From Lumbricus rubellus (lineage: Eukaryota; Annelida; Clitellata; Crassiclitellata; Lumbricidae), in assembly GCA_945859605.1 (NCBI GenBank), contig OX243820.1, positions 21,671,053 through 21,735,052 on the forward strand: a stretch of 64,000 nt of DNA, in the 5' to 3' direction. A program made the translations under genes and the position numbers. The notes under the pieces were generated by a model. The model was not told where the DNA came from, did no database searches, and saw nothing but the letters and a program-made list of their open reading frames with translations. Shown piece after piece: positions 24,901 through 32,314 of this stretch (position 1 is the first letter of the stretch; each line of letters opens with the position of its first letter).

Positions 24901-27900
24901 AACAGCAATCATGATGTGAAGTACTTATAACTTATAATTCGAGCTGTCAATTTCAAATTAATGAGATCTATGGCGCCGATTAGTCCAGATTGTGAATTTT
25001 ATTGTGACTTGGAAAAGTTATCTGCAGGCTAGGTTTTGTACTAATTAGAGGCTCAGTAAAGGCTTATTGTTTGGACTATTCTGCTGTAAAATTTCATATG
25101 GCAAAGGTTCAAAATTTCAAAATAATAGAACCGAGTCATAATTTATTCAAGATGATATCCACGCATCTGTTTGTATTCGCAGACTCGTCCAATGCCCTTC
25201 CTGATACTCTTCAGAAGGCCTCCATTCCAGTCATCTCAACCGCTGCGTGTGCGAGCCTCGTCGGTAGCATCGGCAATGTTTGGGACAACCATATCTGTCT
25301 CTACGACACGGCTAATAACGTTGGATCATGCAATGTAAGTTATTGTCTTGGCTAATTTATTGATGCACGCATCGGTTGAAGATTTGTTATTGACCCATTT
25401 TCTGTTTGTAAGTTTGAACAGTTCAAACGTTCTGATTCTTCTAGTGTCATCCTATCGGAGTGAACTAAATGTCGCCTTTGATAGCAATTGTCCATACAGT
25501 AATTGTTTAATCTTATTGCTGTTTACTAGACTCTTTCAAACAAGCAAATGAAAAGCACAGAGAAGGTTACTGACAGTACAACATGTATTTTATAAACATT
25601 GATAGAACGTTGAATTAAAAGATCATCATCATCATTCACCATGACCGTGTGCTCGTAGGTGTCCTGTGTCACCCTTGTCTTGTTTTTCCGTCCATAATAA
25701 TCTGTCCTGCGCCAGATGGAACAGTTCCTGTAATGGGCATCCGCACAAATCCTCTATGTCGTTCATCCATTCACTGTGAGAACGGTCATCTATTTATCTA
25801 TCTATGCAATTTATATAGCGCCCCTTCAAGGATCTACTCAGAGGCGCTCCCGACCCTGGACCGGTCAAAAAGAAAGGTCTTGAGCAATCTATGGAACATG
25901 CCAGACATGTTCCGAGGTTGGGAACGCCTTCAATTATTCCAAATACCAGAGTTTTGGTATACCTGTTGTCTTGATCACATCCTCAGAGGCGCTCCCGACC
26001 CTGGACCGGTCAGAAAGAAAAGTCTTGAGCAATCTATAGAACATGCCAGACATGTTCCGAGGTTGGGAACGCCTTCAATTATTCCAAATACCAGAGTTTT
26101 GATCTACCTGTCGTCTTGATCACATCCTGGCGATAATAATTATTATGTCCAAAGAGACTCAGCCTCATTGCTTTTTTTTGGGATTGTTTCTGTACTGCCC
26201 ACTCTCCGGATTATTTCTTCGTTGGTTGGCTTCTGTGCCCGCTTTATTCTTGGAATCTTCCTGCAGCATTTTGCTTTCGAATGCTAAGATTCTTCTTCTT
26301 ATTAGGCTAGTGAACAGTGGTGAACATTCAAGTGTCGCACTCGAATATAGTGCTGTGTTGAAGATCGTTAATGGTGCTGCACCTCCATAATATTTTATCC
26401 GACAGTTCTTTGAGAGCTGTGTAAGCTTTTGCTAGACGAGTCTTCATTTCTGTCTCTGCATCCTGGTCGAATGTGAAAAAAGATAAAATAGAATCACAGT
26501 AAAGGAGGCACAGCAAGCGAAGTCGATGGAGTTGTCTTGAATGAAATTAGTGTTGGATAAATTCTATTTTAGTTATCTATTAGCCATTTGCACAATTTTG
26601 TTCTAAATAGGTCAGCAATAGCAGTATGCAGGCTATCTGTAAGCCTAAGGTTTTTGCCGTTAAACTGATCTATATTTATGGAATGACCCCTACGCTTTAT
26701 GACATAGAAAATTGCGGCATTTGTTTCTCTCGGAGTTTCGGTTCTTAGAGACGGTGACCGGTTGACATACCTCGAATAGGTATAAGGGAACTAGGGGCGA
26801 GATGGACCCTTACAGGCCCGCATTAAGGTTTTTAGGGCGGGCCCGGGTGCTGCGACAATCTTGCGGGCCTCTTCTGTCAGCCAACGGTTCACAAGGCATA
26901 TGGATGCCACTCTCAATTTTAAACAGGTCAGATCCGGCCGAAAAAGACTAGATAAGGATTTCTGAGAAAATAAATGGATTTTTCGAAATTTAAATTTTAC
27001 GAGGACCATTTTTATTCAACCGACCAAAATTTGCTTCTTTTCCCGAAAAAATTCTGGTGACTCTTTTTTTAATCTTTCGCTACAAAATCTACACTTTTTG
27101 GGATTCGTTTTCACAATATTTTCGATTTTTTTCACGTCTTTTGTGCATTTTCCTTTTTAAAAGTCTATTTTTATGTGTAAAAGTCGGAAAAACCGCCGTG
27201 AGAAAAAAGGTTAGATCTTGAAAAACCCTAGAACCTAAACAAGACCAAAAAACCTAGATCTAGGTGGTAAAAGCTATGAGTGGCATTCCTGACAAGGCAT
27301 ATAATTCTTCGCGCTCATAGAGTTTGCACAGGCACAGGAACAGTCGGTAATAATCGTATTCGTAAAAATGGACACCTGCACATAGGGGCAAGATGGGCAC
27401 TTACCCTGCAAAATTGAAACCTATGTTTAACTAATAGCTTTATTAGCTTACTTTAAGACTCTTAGTAAATTTCTTAGCCCTAAAGCACTAGATACACTAT
27501 TATAGTGATACTGATAATATCAGTTTGTAGGCTATAATTATTATAGCCTACACACTGAAGCTGAGAAATTGCGATGTAGAAACCTAAACTAAAAATGTAG
27601 GCCTACATGTTGTTAGTTTCCTGCCTTGCATTTTTCACGCTCTTTCAAAATAATTTAGCCATTAGGCTACTAGCTCATAATTCCCAAAGAAAAAATATTA
27701 CAACAATGGTAAATTCCTGCGAGTTCAACAAATTTATAAATAATTAGTTCGAGTTCATAAATCTGATGAGTGGCAGAACTTTGGAATGGCACCGTATTTC
27801 TTAATGTTGCAGCATTCTTGTTAAGATATTTCATCATTTCCGAAAATGTGGGCCCTCAAAATTGCGGACCCGGGCGCTGCAGCACCCTTAGCACCTATAC

Positions 27901-28409
27901 GTTAATGTGGGCCTGGACCCTTAGATACGATGTTTGTATGCGCACTTGTTATAGCGCCCCTTCAAGCTCGCTACTCAGAGGCGCTCCCGACTACAGCACG
28001 AACACCGCATCGGAGTTCCACGCCAGAGCGCCGAACAATTGCGAGTGAAGGGGCTTGCCCAAGGCCCTTACGCGACGACTTGAGGTGGATTCAAGCCTGC
28101 AGCCCTCCGGCGGCAAGGCCACGAGCATACCCACTACACCACCGCGCCCCGCATGATGGATTCCGTCTTGCTCCTACTCCCCTACACGACCGCAATAACG
28201 TCGCGATGTGGTCAATTACATAAGTTGTACTGATAATCTTTTTGCAGGGTGATAGCGGTGGCCCATTGAACTGCCCAGACGGTGGTACTCGCGTTGCCGG
28301 TATTACATCATGGGGTGTGTCGAGTGCTCTTGGCAACTGTCTCCAGACTTATCCATCCGTCTACACCCGCACCAGCGCCTACTTGGCTTGGATCGCAGCC
28401 AACTCGTAA
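2964..28409 (+). CDS. Chymotrypsin/elastase-like S1A serine protease, six coding exons
   Basis: Six exons (2964-3003, 21375-21576, 22024-22114, 22418-22586, 25183-25334, 28248-28409) join in phase to 816 nt, or 271 residues plus TAA, the usual length for the family. Residues 1-16 look like a signal peptide. The mature enzyme would begin at IIGG (residues 36-39). The triad is His76 (AAHC), Asp125 (NDISIL) and Ser221 (GDSGGP). Cysteine pairs 42-58, 136-201, 168-182 and 191-220 (chymotrypsin numbering) are all present. The S1 position 189 is Gly (residue 215), which argues against trypsin specificity and for a chymotrypsin- or elastase-like preference. The activation site is odd: the residue before IIGG is Tyr, not Arg/Lys. 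All five introns are GT-AG, and intron 1 (18.4 kb) and intron 5 (2.9 kb) are packed with transposons. I infer a secreted digestive protease; the exact substrate cannot be told. Confidence 0.92.
3138..3353 (-). repeat. tRNA-derived SINE (type 1), copy in protease intron 1
   Basis: On the minus strand the element begins with a tRNA-like head. A box A-like TGATGTAGTGG lies at plus positions 3331-3341 and a box B GGTTCGAATAC at 3287-3297, at normal tRNA spacing. The rest of the body includes GCGCTTCGG and the AGCACCTCTGAATAG stretch. A closely related copy lies at 27929-28150, and fragments of the same tail recur at about 24010, 25810, 25985 and 36963. Confidence 0.75.
3650..3960 (+). repeat. 83-bp-type repeat array, left part
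   Basis: Two to three diverged units carry the conserved frame AAGATGACACCATAAAATGC, then CATTGCAATGTGGAAATTC and GAGGCTCTCAAAAAGTACAGG. The array is continued at 13325-13500 and 19274-19735, so the Tc1/palindrome block and the LINE both interrupted it. Confidence 0.75.
4298..4830 (-). pseudogene. Tc1/mariner transposase remnant
   Basis: Reading leftward, the first recognisable block is PSVMVWGGM (about 4770-4810). Then, after a deletion, comes a catalytic-core piece with [11 protein letters not shown], and [14 protein letters not shown] in which the SPDLNPIEN motif of Tc1 transposases is clear. The N-terminal DNA-binding domain is missing and the frame changes between blocks, so it cannot be functional. 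Confidence 0.7.
5008..5065 (+). promoter_or_regulatory. Regulatory-motif cluster at palindrome left end (E-box, CRE, six TCAAGGTCA)
   Basis: CACGTG (5008-5013), the full CRE TGACGTCA (5019-5026) and then six head-to-tail AAGGTC units (5029-5065) follow within 60 bases of the terminus. Each AGGTCA preceded by TCA matches the monomer site used by NR5A/ERR-type nuclear receptors. The motifs are seen; any regulatory activity is inference. Confidence 0.5.
5315..5713 (+). repeat. CT-rich tract, left arm
   Basis: Long runs of CTCTCCCTC-type sequence produce serine/proline-rich shadow ORFs with no protein character. Interspersed CATCTCT and ATGTATCCATCTCT words suggest degenerate duplication inside the tract. 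The mirror copy is at 12270-12668. Confidence 0.85.
6195..7535 (+). repeat. 73-bp minisatellite array, left arm (about 18 units)
   Basis: The unit contains CAAACGTAAAAACCTAAGAA, a TCCATGTACGGTCAAATTCC segment and AATATGGCGTCCTTCCC. Units vary at a few positions, including AACATGGCGGCC versus AATATGGCGTCC. It is a head-to-tail array without spacers, so it is not a CRISPR. Every unit carries an ATGGCG core of the kind bound by YY1-like factors. Confidence 0.92.
7725..7795 (+). repeat. (CA)n microsatellite, left arm
   Basis: Interrupted CACACA tract, mirrored as (TG)n at 10188-10258. Confidence 0.9.
8901..9082. other. Centre of the palindrome
   Basis: Between the near-identical arms lies a 182-base centre whose two halves still resemble each other as an inverted repeat (both contain GAAGTTAAAG, at 8953-8962 and 9022-9031), but with many substitutions. 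Only the middle 50-60 bases show no symmetry. Confidence 0.7.
10188..10258 (+). repeat. (TG)n microsatellite, right arm
   Basis: Mirror of the left-arm CA tract with the same interruptions. Confidence 0.9.
10448..11788 (-). repeat. 73-bp minisatellite array, right arm
   Basis: Inverted copy of the left-arm array, preserving the same order of unit variants, which shows that the arms were duplicated or homogenised as a whole. Confidence 0.92.
12270..12668 (+). repeat. GA-rich tract, right arm
   Basis: Purine-rich mirror of the left-arm tract. Two of the few arm-to-arm mismatches I noticed are in this pair (near 5524/12459 and 5665/12318). Confidence 0.85.
12918..12975 (-). promoter_or_regulatory. 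Mirror copy of the E-box/CRE/TCAAGGTCA cluster
   Basis: This is the inverted copy at the right terminus: six GACCTT units, then TGACGTCA and CACGTG, identical in order when read on the minus strand. Confidence 0.5.
13325..13500 (+). repeat. 83-bp-type repeat array, middle part
   Basis: Two units of the AAGATGACACC...CATTGCAA...GAGGCTCTCAAAAAGTAC repeat, cut at AAAAAGTAC by the 3' end of the LINE. The same sequence resumes with AGGTTTTTG at 19274. Confidence 0.75.
14250..17532 (-). pseudogene. LINE ORF2: PHD-like finger, APE endonuclease, reverse transcriptase
   Basis: Reading leftward, residues about 15-65 of the first piece (17532-16804) form a PHD-like Cys/His cluster (CFKCG, CAVC, FHVQC, WCCDEC). 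The endonuclease start ([19 protein letters not shown]) follows. The next piece (16712-15486) has GDFN and SDHLPV, then the RT start (NYRPIS). Piece three (15469-15212) has [13 protein letters not shown], and piece four (15161-14250) has [14 protein letters not shown] and the catalytic FADD. Frame breaks fall at an A8 run near 15490, a T8 run near 15260 and in the endonuclease at about 16740-16800. All domains are present, so the source copy was probably competent. Confidence 0.85.
18300..19158 (-). pseudogene. LINE ORF1 (coiled coil plus RRM-like domain), one frame break
   Basis: The N-terminal piece (19158-18919) is lysine/glutamate-rich and helical. The second piece (18944-18300) starts with a coiled coil (about residues 10-45), then NLIIHDI and [17 protein letters not shown], which resemble the L1-type ORF1 RNA-binding domain, and a C-terminal [11 protein letters not shown] region. 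The two pieces overlap in different frames at a short T run near 18920-18935, so one indel separates them. The product would bind the element's RNA. An assembly indel is a fair alternative to real decay. Confidence 0.75.
19274..19735 (+). repeat. 83-bp-type repeat array, right part (about 5 units)
   Basis: Five diverged units with the frame GTTAAGATGACACC, CATTGCAATGTGGAAATTC and GAGGCTCTCAAAAAGTACAGG. One unit is interrupted by a short TTATTTATCGTTTGC insertion near 19540. Confidence 0.85.
19800..19872 (+). repeat. Poly-C low-complexity tract
   Basis: Two C runs of about 16-20 bases separated by AGAAACCTAAATTT. A related GGGGGG/CCCCCC pair occurs at 3477-3498 beside the left array, so the poly-C belongs to the same repeat family. 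Confidence 0.8.
19873..21374. other. Intron 1, distal part
   Basis: About 1.5 kb with no gene seen. It contains a diverged relative of the 1-kb repeat (20180-20390, with GCATTTTAAGATGTCATC), AT-rich sequence with AGGCCTA words (20740), and a small perfect hairpin at 20926-20961. It ends at the exon 2 acceptor. Confidence 0.5.
20926..20961. repeat. Short hairpin with mariner-like ends
   Basis: CTACAGGGTGGT and ACCACCCTGTAG form 12-bp perfect arms around a 12-base loop. The arm resembles the TACAGGGTGG end of the element at 28677, so this may be a collapsed relic that kept only the two tips. Confidence 0.5.
21375..21576 (+). CDS. Protease exon 2 (propeptide, N-terminus, catalytic His)
   Basis: The acceptor is GTTGTAG at 21368-21374. 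The exon encodes a short propeptide, [21 protein letters not shown] and the histidine motif SAAHC. The donor GTAAGT starts at 21577 after two bases of a codon. Confidence 0.92.
22024..22114 (+). CDS. Protease exon 3
   Basis: The exon encodes an alanine run followed by [13 protein letters not shown] and ends at VDITGYTM. The acceptor chosen is TATTATAG ending at 22023, because it keeps the frame with exon 2. A second AG eight bases downstream would break it. The donor GTATGT is at 22115, and the exon ends between codons. Confidence 0.85.
22418..22586 (+). CDS. Protease exon 4 (catalytic Asp)
   Basis: The acceptor CTGTTAG ends at 22417. The exon carries the HADYNAG motif, the catalytic aspartate in NDISIL, and the CVISGWGRT motif. 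The donor GTACGAG at 22587 is weaker than the others but splits the next codon in the phase exon 5 requires. Confidence 0.9.
22816..24707. mobile_element. Non-autonomous hAT-like element in protease intron 4
   Basis: The left end CAGGGCCGGATTAAGG and the right end TTAACCCGGCCCTA are inverted, and both are flanked by GATGCAA plus one differing base (22808-22815 and 24708-24715), a typical 8-bp hAT target duplication. No transposase domain is recognised. It contains a nested hAT-like MITE (23193-23934) and a SINE-tail fragment near 24010-24055. A relic end of the same family (AAATCCGGCCCTG) is visible near 57607-57619. Confidence 0.75.
23193..23934. mobile_element. Nested hAT-like MITE
   Basis: CAGGGCCTCCGACAGG at 23193 is matched inversely by CCTGTCGGAGGCCCTG ending at 23934. 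Both sides carry the 8-bp duplication CGTGTAGG (23185-23192, 23935-23942). The interior is non-coding with a short tandem AATTCCGAAATTCCTC repeat near 23790-23875. Confidence 0.88.
24716..25182. other. Intron 4, distal part
   Basis: AT-rich intron sequence. No gene or clear mobile element is seen before the exon 5 acceptor. Confidence 0.4.
25183..25334 (+). CDS. Protease exon 5
   Basis: The acceptor TTCGCAG ends at 25182. The exon encodes [14 protein letters not shown], the cysteine loop C190-C206, and ends at GSCN just before the active serine motif. The donor GTAAGT is at 25335. Confidence 0.92.
25335..26812. other. Intron 5, proximal part
   Basis: Intron sequence containing a SINE-like tail and a tandem duplication of it (25848-26119). 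The remainder (26120-26812) shows no gene; short ORFs there have no protein character. Confidence 0.4.
25848..26119 (+). repeat. 136-bp tandem duplication of a SINE-tail-containing segment
   Basis: The segment from CTCAGAGGCGCTCCCGACCC to the ACCTGTCGTCTTGATCACATC-like end appears twice in tandem with a few differences. It begins with the SINE type 1 tail motif AGAGGCGCTCCCGA. Confidence 0.85.
26813..27915. mobile_element. Non-autonomous hAT-like element in protease intron 5
   Basis: CAGGCCCGCATTAAGG at 26813 and CGTTAATGTGGGCCTG ending at 27915 are imperfect inverted ends, flanked by the exact 8-bp duplication GACCCTTA (26805-26812, 27916-27923). Further inside, GGGCCCGGGTGCTGC (left) and its inverse at about 27868-27885 continue the inverted repeat. 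The interior is AT-rich and has no transposase. Confidence 0.85.
27929..28150 (-). repeat. tRNA-derived SINE (type 1), copy in protease intron 5
   Basis: On the minus strand the head has box A TGGTGTAGTGG (plus 28131-28141) and a box B-like GGCTTGAATCC (28087-28097). The body continues through the GGGCAAGCCCC stretch to the CTCTGAGTAGCGAGC tail. It is a close relative of the copy at 3138-3353 and lies only about 100 bases before the exon 6 acceptor. Confidence 0.8.
28248..28409 (+). CDS. Protease exon 6 (catalytic Ser, C-terminus)
   Basis: The acceptor TTTTTGCAG ends at 28247. The exon opens with GDSGGPLNC, continues through GITSWG and YPSVYTR, and ends at TAA (28407-28409). Splitting the gene immediately before GDSGGP is a common intron position in this family. 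Confidence 0.93.
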   Translation, partial: GDSGGPLNCPDGGTRVAGITSWGVSSALGNCLQTYPSVYTRTSAYLAWIAANS

Positions 28410-28576
28410 GAAGGAACTATTAACCATCTTCTCAAGACAACGAAATTCAAGTCAACAAACATTTTATCATTTATAACGGTCAACAGCTGATGGAATAGAA
28501 AAAGAAGAGACATTCGAGATCGCCTGATTAGAACTGGAAATATGGCTCTTTTGACTCGTTGTAAACTAATGGAATT

Positions 28577-28582
28577 AATAAA
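28577..28582 (+). terminator. Poly(A) signal of the protease gene
   Basis: AATAAA lies 168 bases after the stop codon and is followed within 30 bases by TG/T-rich sequence, so the 3' UTR is probably about 190-200 nt. A mariner-type element begins only 95 bases further on. Confidence 0.7.
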
Positions 28583-28676
28583 TTAATGTCAGCATCCTTC
28601 GAGAAGTTTTATGTTATTCAGAATCAATTAGGCCTTGTTCTTGTTATCTTCTATCGTCGCTCCTGTTGTCTCTATA

Positions 28677-29686
28677 TACAGGGTGGGCCAGCATAAATGA
28701 ACCAACTTTGCATGCTTATAACTCCGCCAGTTTTTGGAATTTATTTGTACATTATGCGTCATATTAAAGGTATTTCACTCTAGTATTTCCTCTGAAAAGA
28801 TCGAATCGATACCAGTTCAAGTTTTAATTATATGCCCGGAACAGTGCTACCTACTATATTTCGTTGTCATTTTTGACGTAATATGGCGACATTGTCAGAC
28901 GATGACCGCGTTTTGATCCTAATTTTGCGAACTGACAAGGGATTTAATTCGTTTGAAATGATTAAAAGTTTTCGAACAGAGGATGGAAAAAAATGCCTTG
29001 AATCATCTGCTATGGAAACTTGATAAAACAGAACTTTCTATAGGCTACACTCGTAAATCATGGGAATCGGTGCGCACGGCGTGCACATCCGCTATTATTG
29101 CTCGTGTGTCCGAATAAATTTGCAGTCAAGACAATGACCCGGGCAGACCAAACTCCCCGGGAAATTCTTTGCTAAACAGTTAGTCCTAGAGACACCGTGT
29201 AACGTATAATTGCAAAGAACTGATCTAAAGTTATTCGTCGACGTGAAGTCCAACAGCTCTCCAACACTGACGCAAAGAAACGACTGGAGTGCAACCAGCT
29301 GTTTCTTTGCGTCTAAAGCAGCGCGAGGCAGGGCGCACGGCTGTTGATAAAATTGAAAGGTCATGGTTTAGCGATGAGAAAATATTCATGGTATAGATTC
29401 CTACAAACACCTAAAATGATTGTGTATGTGCGCCTGTTAGCAAGAAACGATTTGTGAATATCCCTGCGAAACGGCGCCATTTTACGTCAAAAATGACAAC
29501 GAAATATAGTAGGTAGCGCTGTTCCGGGCATATAATTAAAACTTGAACTGGTATCGATTCGATCTTTTCAGAGGAAATACTAGAGTGAAATACCTTTAAT
29601 ATGACGCATAAAGTACAAATAAATTCCAAAAACCGACGGAGCTATAAGCATGCAAAGTTGGTTCATTTATGCTGGCCCACCCTGTA
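28677..29686 (+). mobile_element. Mariner-type element with about 210-bp terminal inverted repeats
   Basis: TACAGGGTGGGCCAGC at 28677 is matched inversely by GCTGGCCCACCCTGTA ending at 29686, and the inverted repeat extends inward about 210 bases to the AATATGGCG / CGCCATTTTACG region. The TA dinucleotides at the tips and the CAGGGTGG terminus fit the Tc1/mariner superfamily. A decayed transposase lies between. Confidence 0.88.
28883..29440 (+). pseudogene. Mariner-type transposase remnant
   Basis: An ATG at 28883 opens MATLSDDDRVLILILR, a helical N-terminus that stops after about 50 codons. Further on, frame-shifted pieces include SWFSDEKIF (about 29355-29390), matching the WSDEKxF first-aspartate motif of the family. 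At least three stops or frame changes and a missing downstream catalytic region make it inactive. Confidence 0.7.
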
Positions 29687-29704
29687 TCTTACATAGCCTA
29701 ATAC

Positions 29705-30181
29705 GGTTCCACGACAACTGGTCCAACGACAACTCGTCCAACGACAACTCGTCCACGGACAACTCGTCCACCGATAACTCGTCCACCGACATAGAAGCCG
29801 GATTAGTGAGAAGACGCTTGAGAAATGGAAGCTGTATGAAGGTTTTTACAGGTGAAATAGAAGCTGGATTGATGAAAAACCGCTTAAGAAATGGAAGATG
29901 GATCAAGTTTTTTTCCTATCTGAAATAGAAGCTGGATGCATGTTGAGACACATGATGAAAATCGTCAATTCAGCTTCTATTTAAGCAAGAAAACCATTAG
30001 ACTTTTTTTAATAAACCCAGCTCCTATTTCGTAAATAAATAACTTTCATCCAGCTTCCATTTCTCAAGTGCTTTCTCGTTAATCCGGCTTCTATTTCGGT
30101 GGACGAGTTGTCGGTGGACCAGTTGTCCGTGGACGAGTTGTCGTTGGACGAGTTGTCGTTGAACGAGTTGTCGTGACACCG
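29705..30181. mobile_element. Small foldback element with arrayed CGACAACTCGTCC termini
   Basis: The left end (29705-29795) is an array of about six 14-base units of the type CGACAACTCGTCCA, and the right end (30098-30176) is the inverted array GGACGAGTTGTCG. Target duplication GCCTAATAC flanks it (29696-29704, 30181-30189). Between the arrays lie AGAAATGGAAGC and GAAGCCGGATT segments that also recur inverted. No ORF is meaningful. A second element at 54728-55842 shares this layout. Confidence 0.85.
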
Positions 30182-31190
30182 CCTAATACATATCGATTTC
30201 GCATCATCTACACTGCTCCTTAACCTTTATTGACCCAACGTTCCCAAAGTGGAACATATAATTAAAACGTCTGTAGGAGCAGTGAAACAGACTATAAAAA
30301 ATCTAATAAATATTCATTGCCTCGACGAAAGATGGAGGATTGATTATATCGTCTGTTTAGAGTGCAAGGGTTCTAACTCCACTTTTTGAAATTGTTCAGG
30401 AGAGCAAATCTAAACTTTCGATGATTGCCAAAATTCCAATTATTGTTGTATCATAATGATTAATGAAAATTTAGATAGCAGATTATATCCTTAGTTGGAA
30501 TAATATAATCTTTAAAGAAACTTTTGTGCCGCCGCGCCTAAAATAATAAAGTTTGTGACGAACAGGAGGCAAAATTACAGCAATAGAACCTTTGCGCATT
30601 ACGAAATAATTTCGTATCTGATGATAGATAATAATTTATATCATTGTGATTTGTGGTTTTTTGGATAACAGATCATTTCTTTAGTTGGAATGATGAAACC
30701 TTATAAATATTTTATGTCTCCGAACCTATAAAATAAATGTTTGTGAAAAAAGATACGCAAAATCACAGCATACGACAGAAGCTAGCCTAGGCCTAAAACC
30801 TCCGCAGATCTAAAATATTTTTAGATCTGAATATAGATCGTTTTATAACAACGCAAAAATGCTTCAAAATTATCTTTTAATTTATTATCAACTACTACAT
30901 GAAAATAATGAGGTTTCAGCCTTTTTTTAGTAAAATAATAACAACAAGCGAAAAAATGCGCTATAACAAACCACTCATTAAATACGCGTGTTATCGTTTA
31001 CAGAAATTATAATGGAATATTCCTTTTAGTTAAGACAATTCTCTTATTAAAACATTATAATATACTAAGATTAATTTTTCAGACTAAAGCAACTGTTGCA
31101 GATTGTTGGAAAAGCACAATTTTCTTTTAAAATACTTTTAAATCACATTGTAGAAATCTATGCAAGCACACCACCGTTTAACAATCATCG

Positions 31191-31702
31191 TGTCACCCAC
31201 TCCTTATATCCGAGCGTTGACCTCACCAGTCTCTTCGGTAGCTTCTTTATTTCCTCAGTGGCCTAAACCTACCCCTACTGATTTAACTGATTCGAATCTA
31301 CTGTCTAGGTAAAGTTCTACAGTAATTCCTTATTCTACTTCAACGACAACGATGATAGGTTTTCCAAAGTATATTATCATCAACTTCAACATAAAACGTA
31401 ACAGCAGCAAACAACACGATAATGTCTATCCTTGCATTATCATAGCAACAACGTCTCTTCTCTACGACAACTAATCAACTACTACTACAGTTAGCCTATC
31501 ACAGCCTAAACTCGTGACTCATTCCTCAGACGCTCATTCCTTCTCTCAATCCGCCGTCTTCCAGACAGTGGTTCAGACACTCGGCCAGACAGTCGTCTCA
31601 AAACCCGCGCCTAAACGCACCTGTGCACTTTGGCCCGTTTCGTCCCTGGCGTACACGCGACCGACCGGCCGCTGTACTAGGCCTACATAAAATACGCTTA
31701 CA
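31191..31702 (-). repeat. LTR (3' LTR of the minus-strand Gmr1-like element)
   Basis: 512 bp, TGTCA...TTACA, nearly identical to the other LTR. Inner flank: a purine tract (AAAGAAAGGAAAGAGG on the minus strand, plus 31705-31722) is the likely polypurine tract. Confidence 0.92.
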
Positions 31703-31816
31703 TTACCTCTTTCCTTTCTTTTAAAGAGAGCTAATTATCTTTAAAAAATAGCGAACGTCCATTAATTATGCAATACTAACAATTCTTACACTAAATGCAT
31801 CATAAAATATCTTACA

Positions 31817-32176
31817 CTACAATCTAGATAAACAGTCAGCTACTACATTCAGCTTTCCTTTCTTATAGTTCAATAGAGTGTCAAAATTTTGTAATGATAA
31901 TGACCACCTGACTAACTTAGCAGATTTCGACATTGATTCAGTCAAATAAACTAAAGGATTGTGATCTGTAAACACATTAATCTTAGATATTGTTATTGGA
32001 TCTTTCAATTTGTTTAAAGCCCATATGATTGCATAGGCTTCCTTCTCAATCGTCGCCCATCTTCTCTGGGTATCTGTCAGTTTCTGACTGATAAATGAAA
32101 CGGGACGTTCTATCCCTTCGTTGTCCACTTGTGACAACACAGCTCCTACAGCAAAATCACTGCTATCACAATACAA
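31817..32176 (-). CDS. Gmr1-like element RNase H domain
   Basis: 119 residues of a Gypsy-type RNase H: YCDSSDFAVGAVLSQ at the start, EKEAYAIIWAL in the middle, FTDHNPLVYL and the closing NVVADCLSRL. It lies directly before the 3' LTR with no integrase after it, which is the key evidence for the copia-like domain order. Confidence 0.85.
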   Translation of the reverse strand: MYCDSSDFAVGAVLSQVDNEGIERPVSFISQKLTDTQRRWATIEKEAYAIIWALNKLKDPITISKINVFTDHNPLVYLTESMSKSAKLVRWSLSLQNFDTLLNYKKGKLNVVADCLSRL

Positions 32177-32314
32177 ATTAAATGGTTAACCAACCTCAAA
32201 CATATATAAAATCACATTATGCAATCTGATCTGTTTCAAAAACAATTCTAAATGTCTTAAAAGAATGTCCATTCAAATGATTGCGATAATTATCAAAATG
32301 TACTGCAATGTCAT

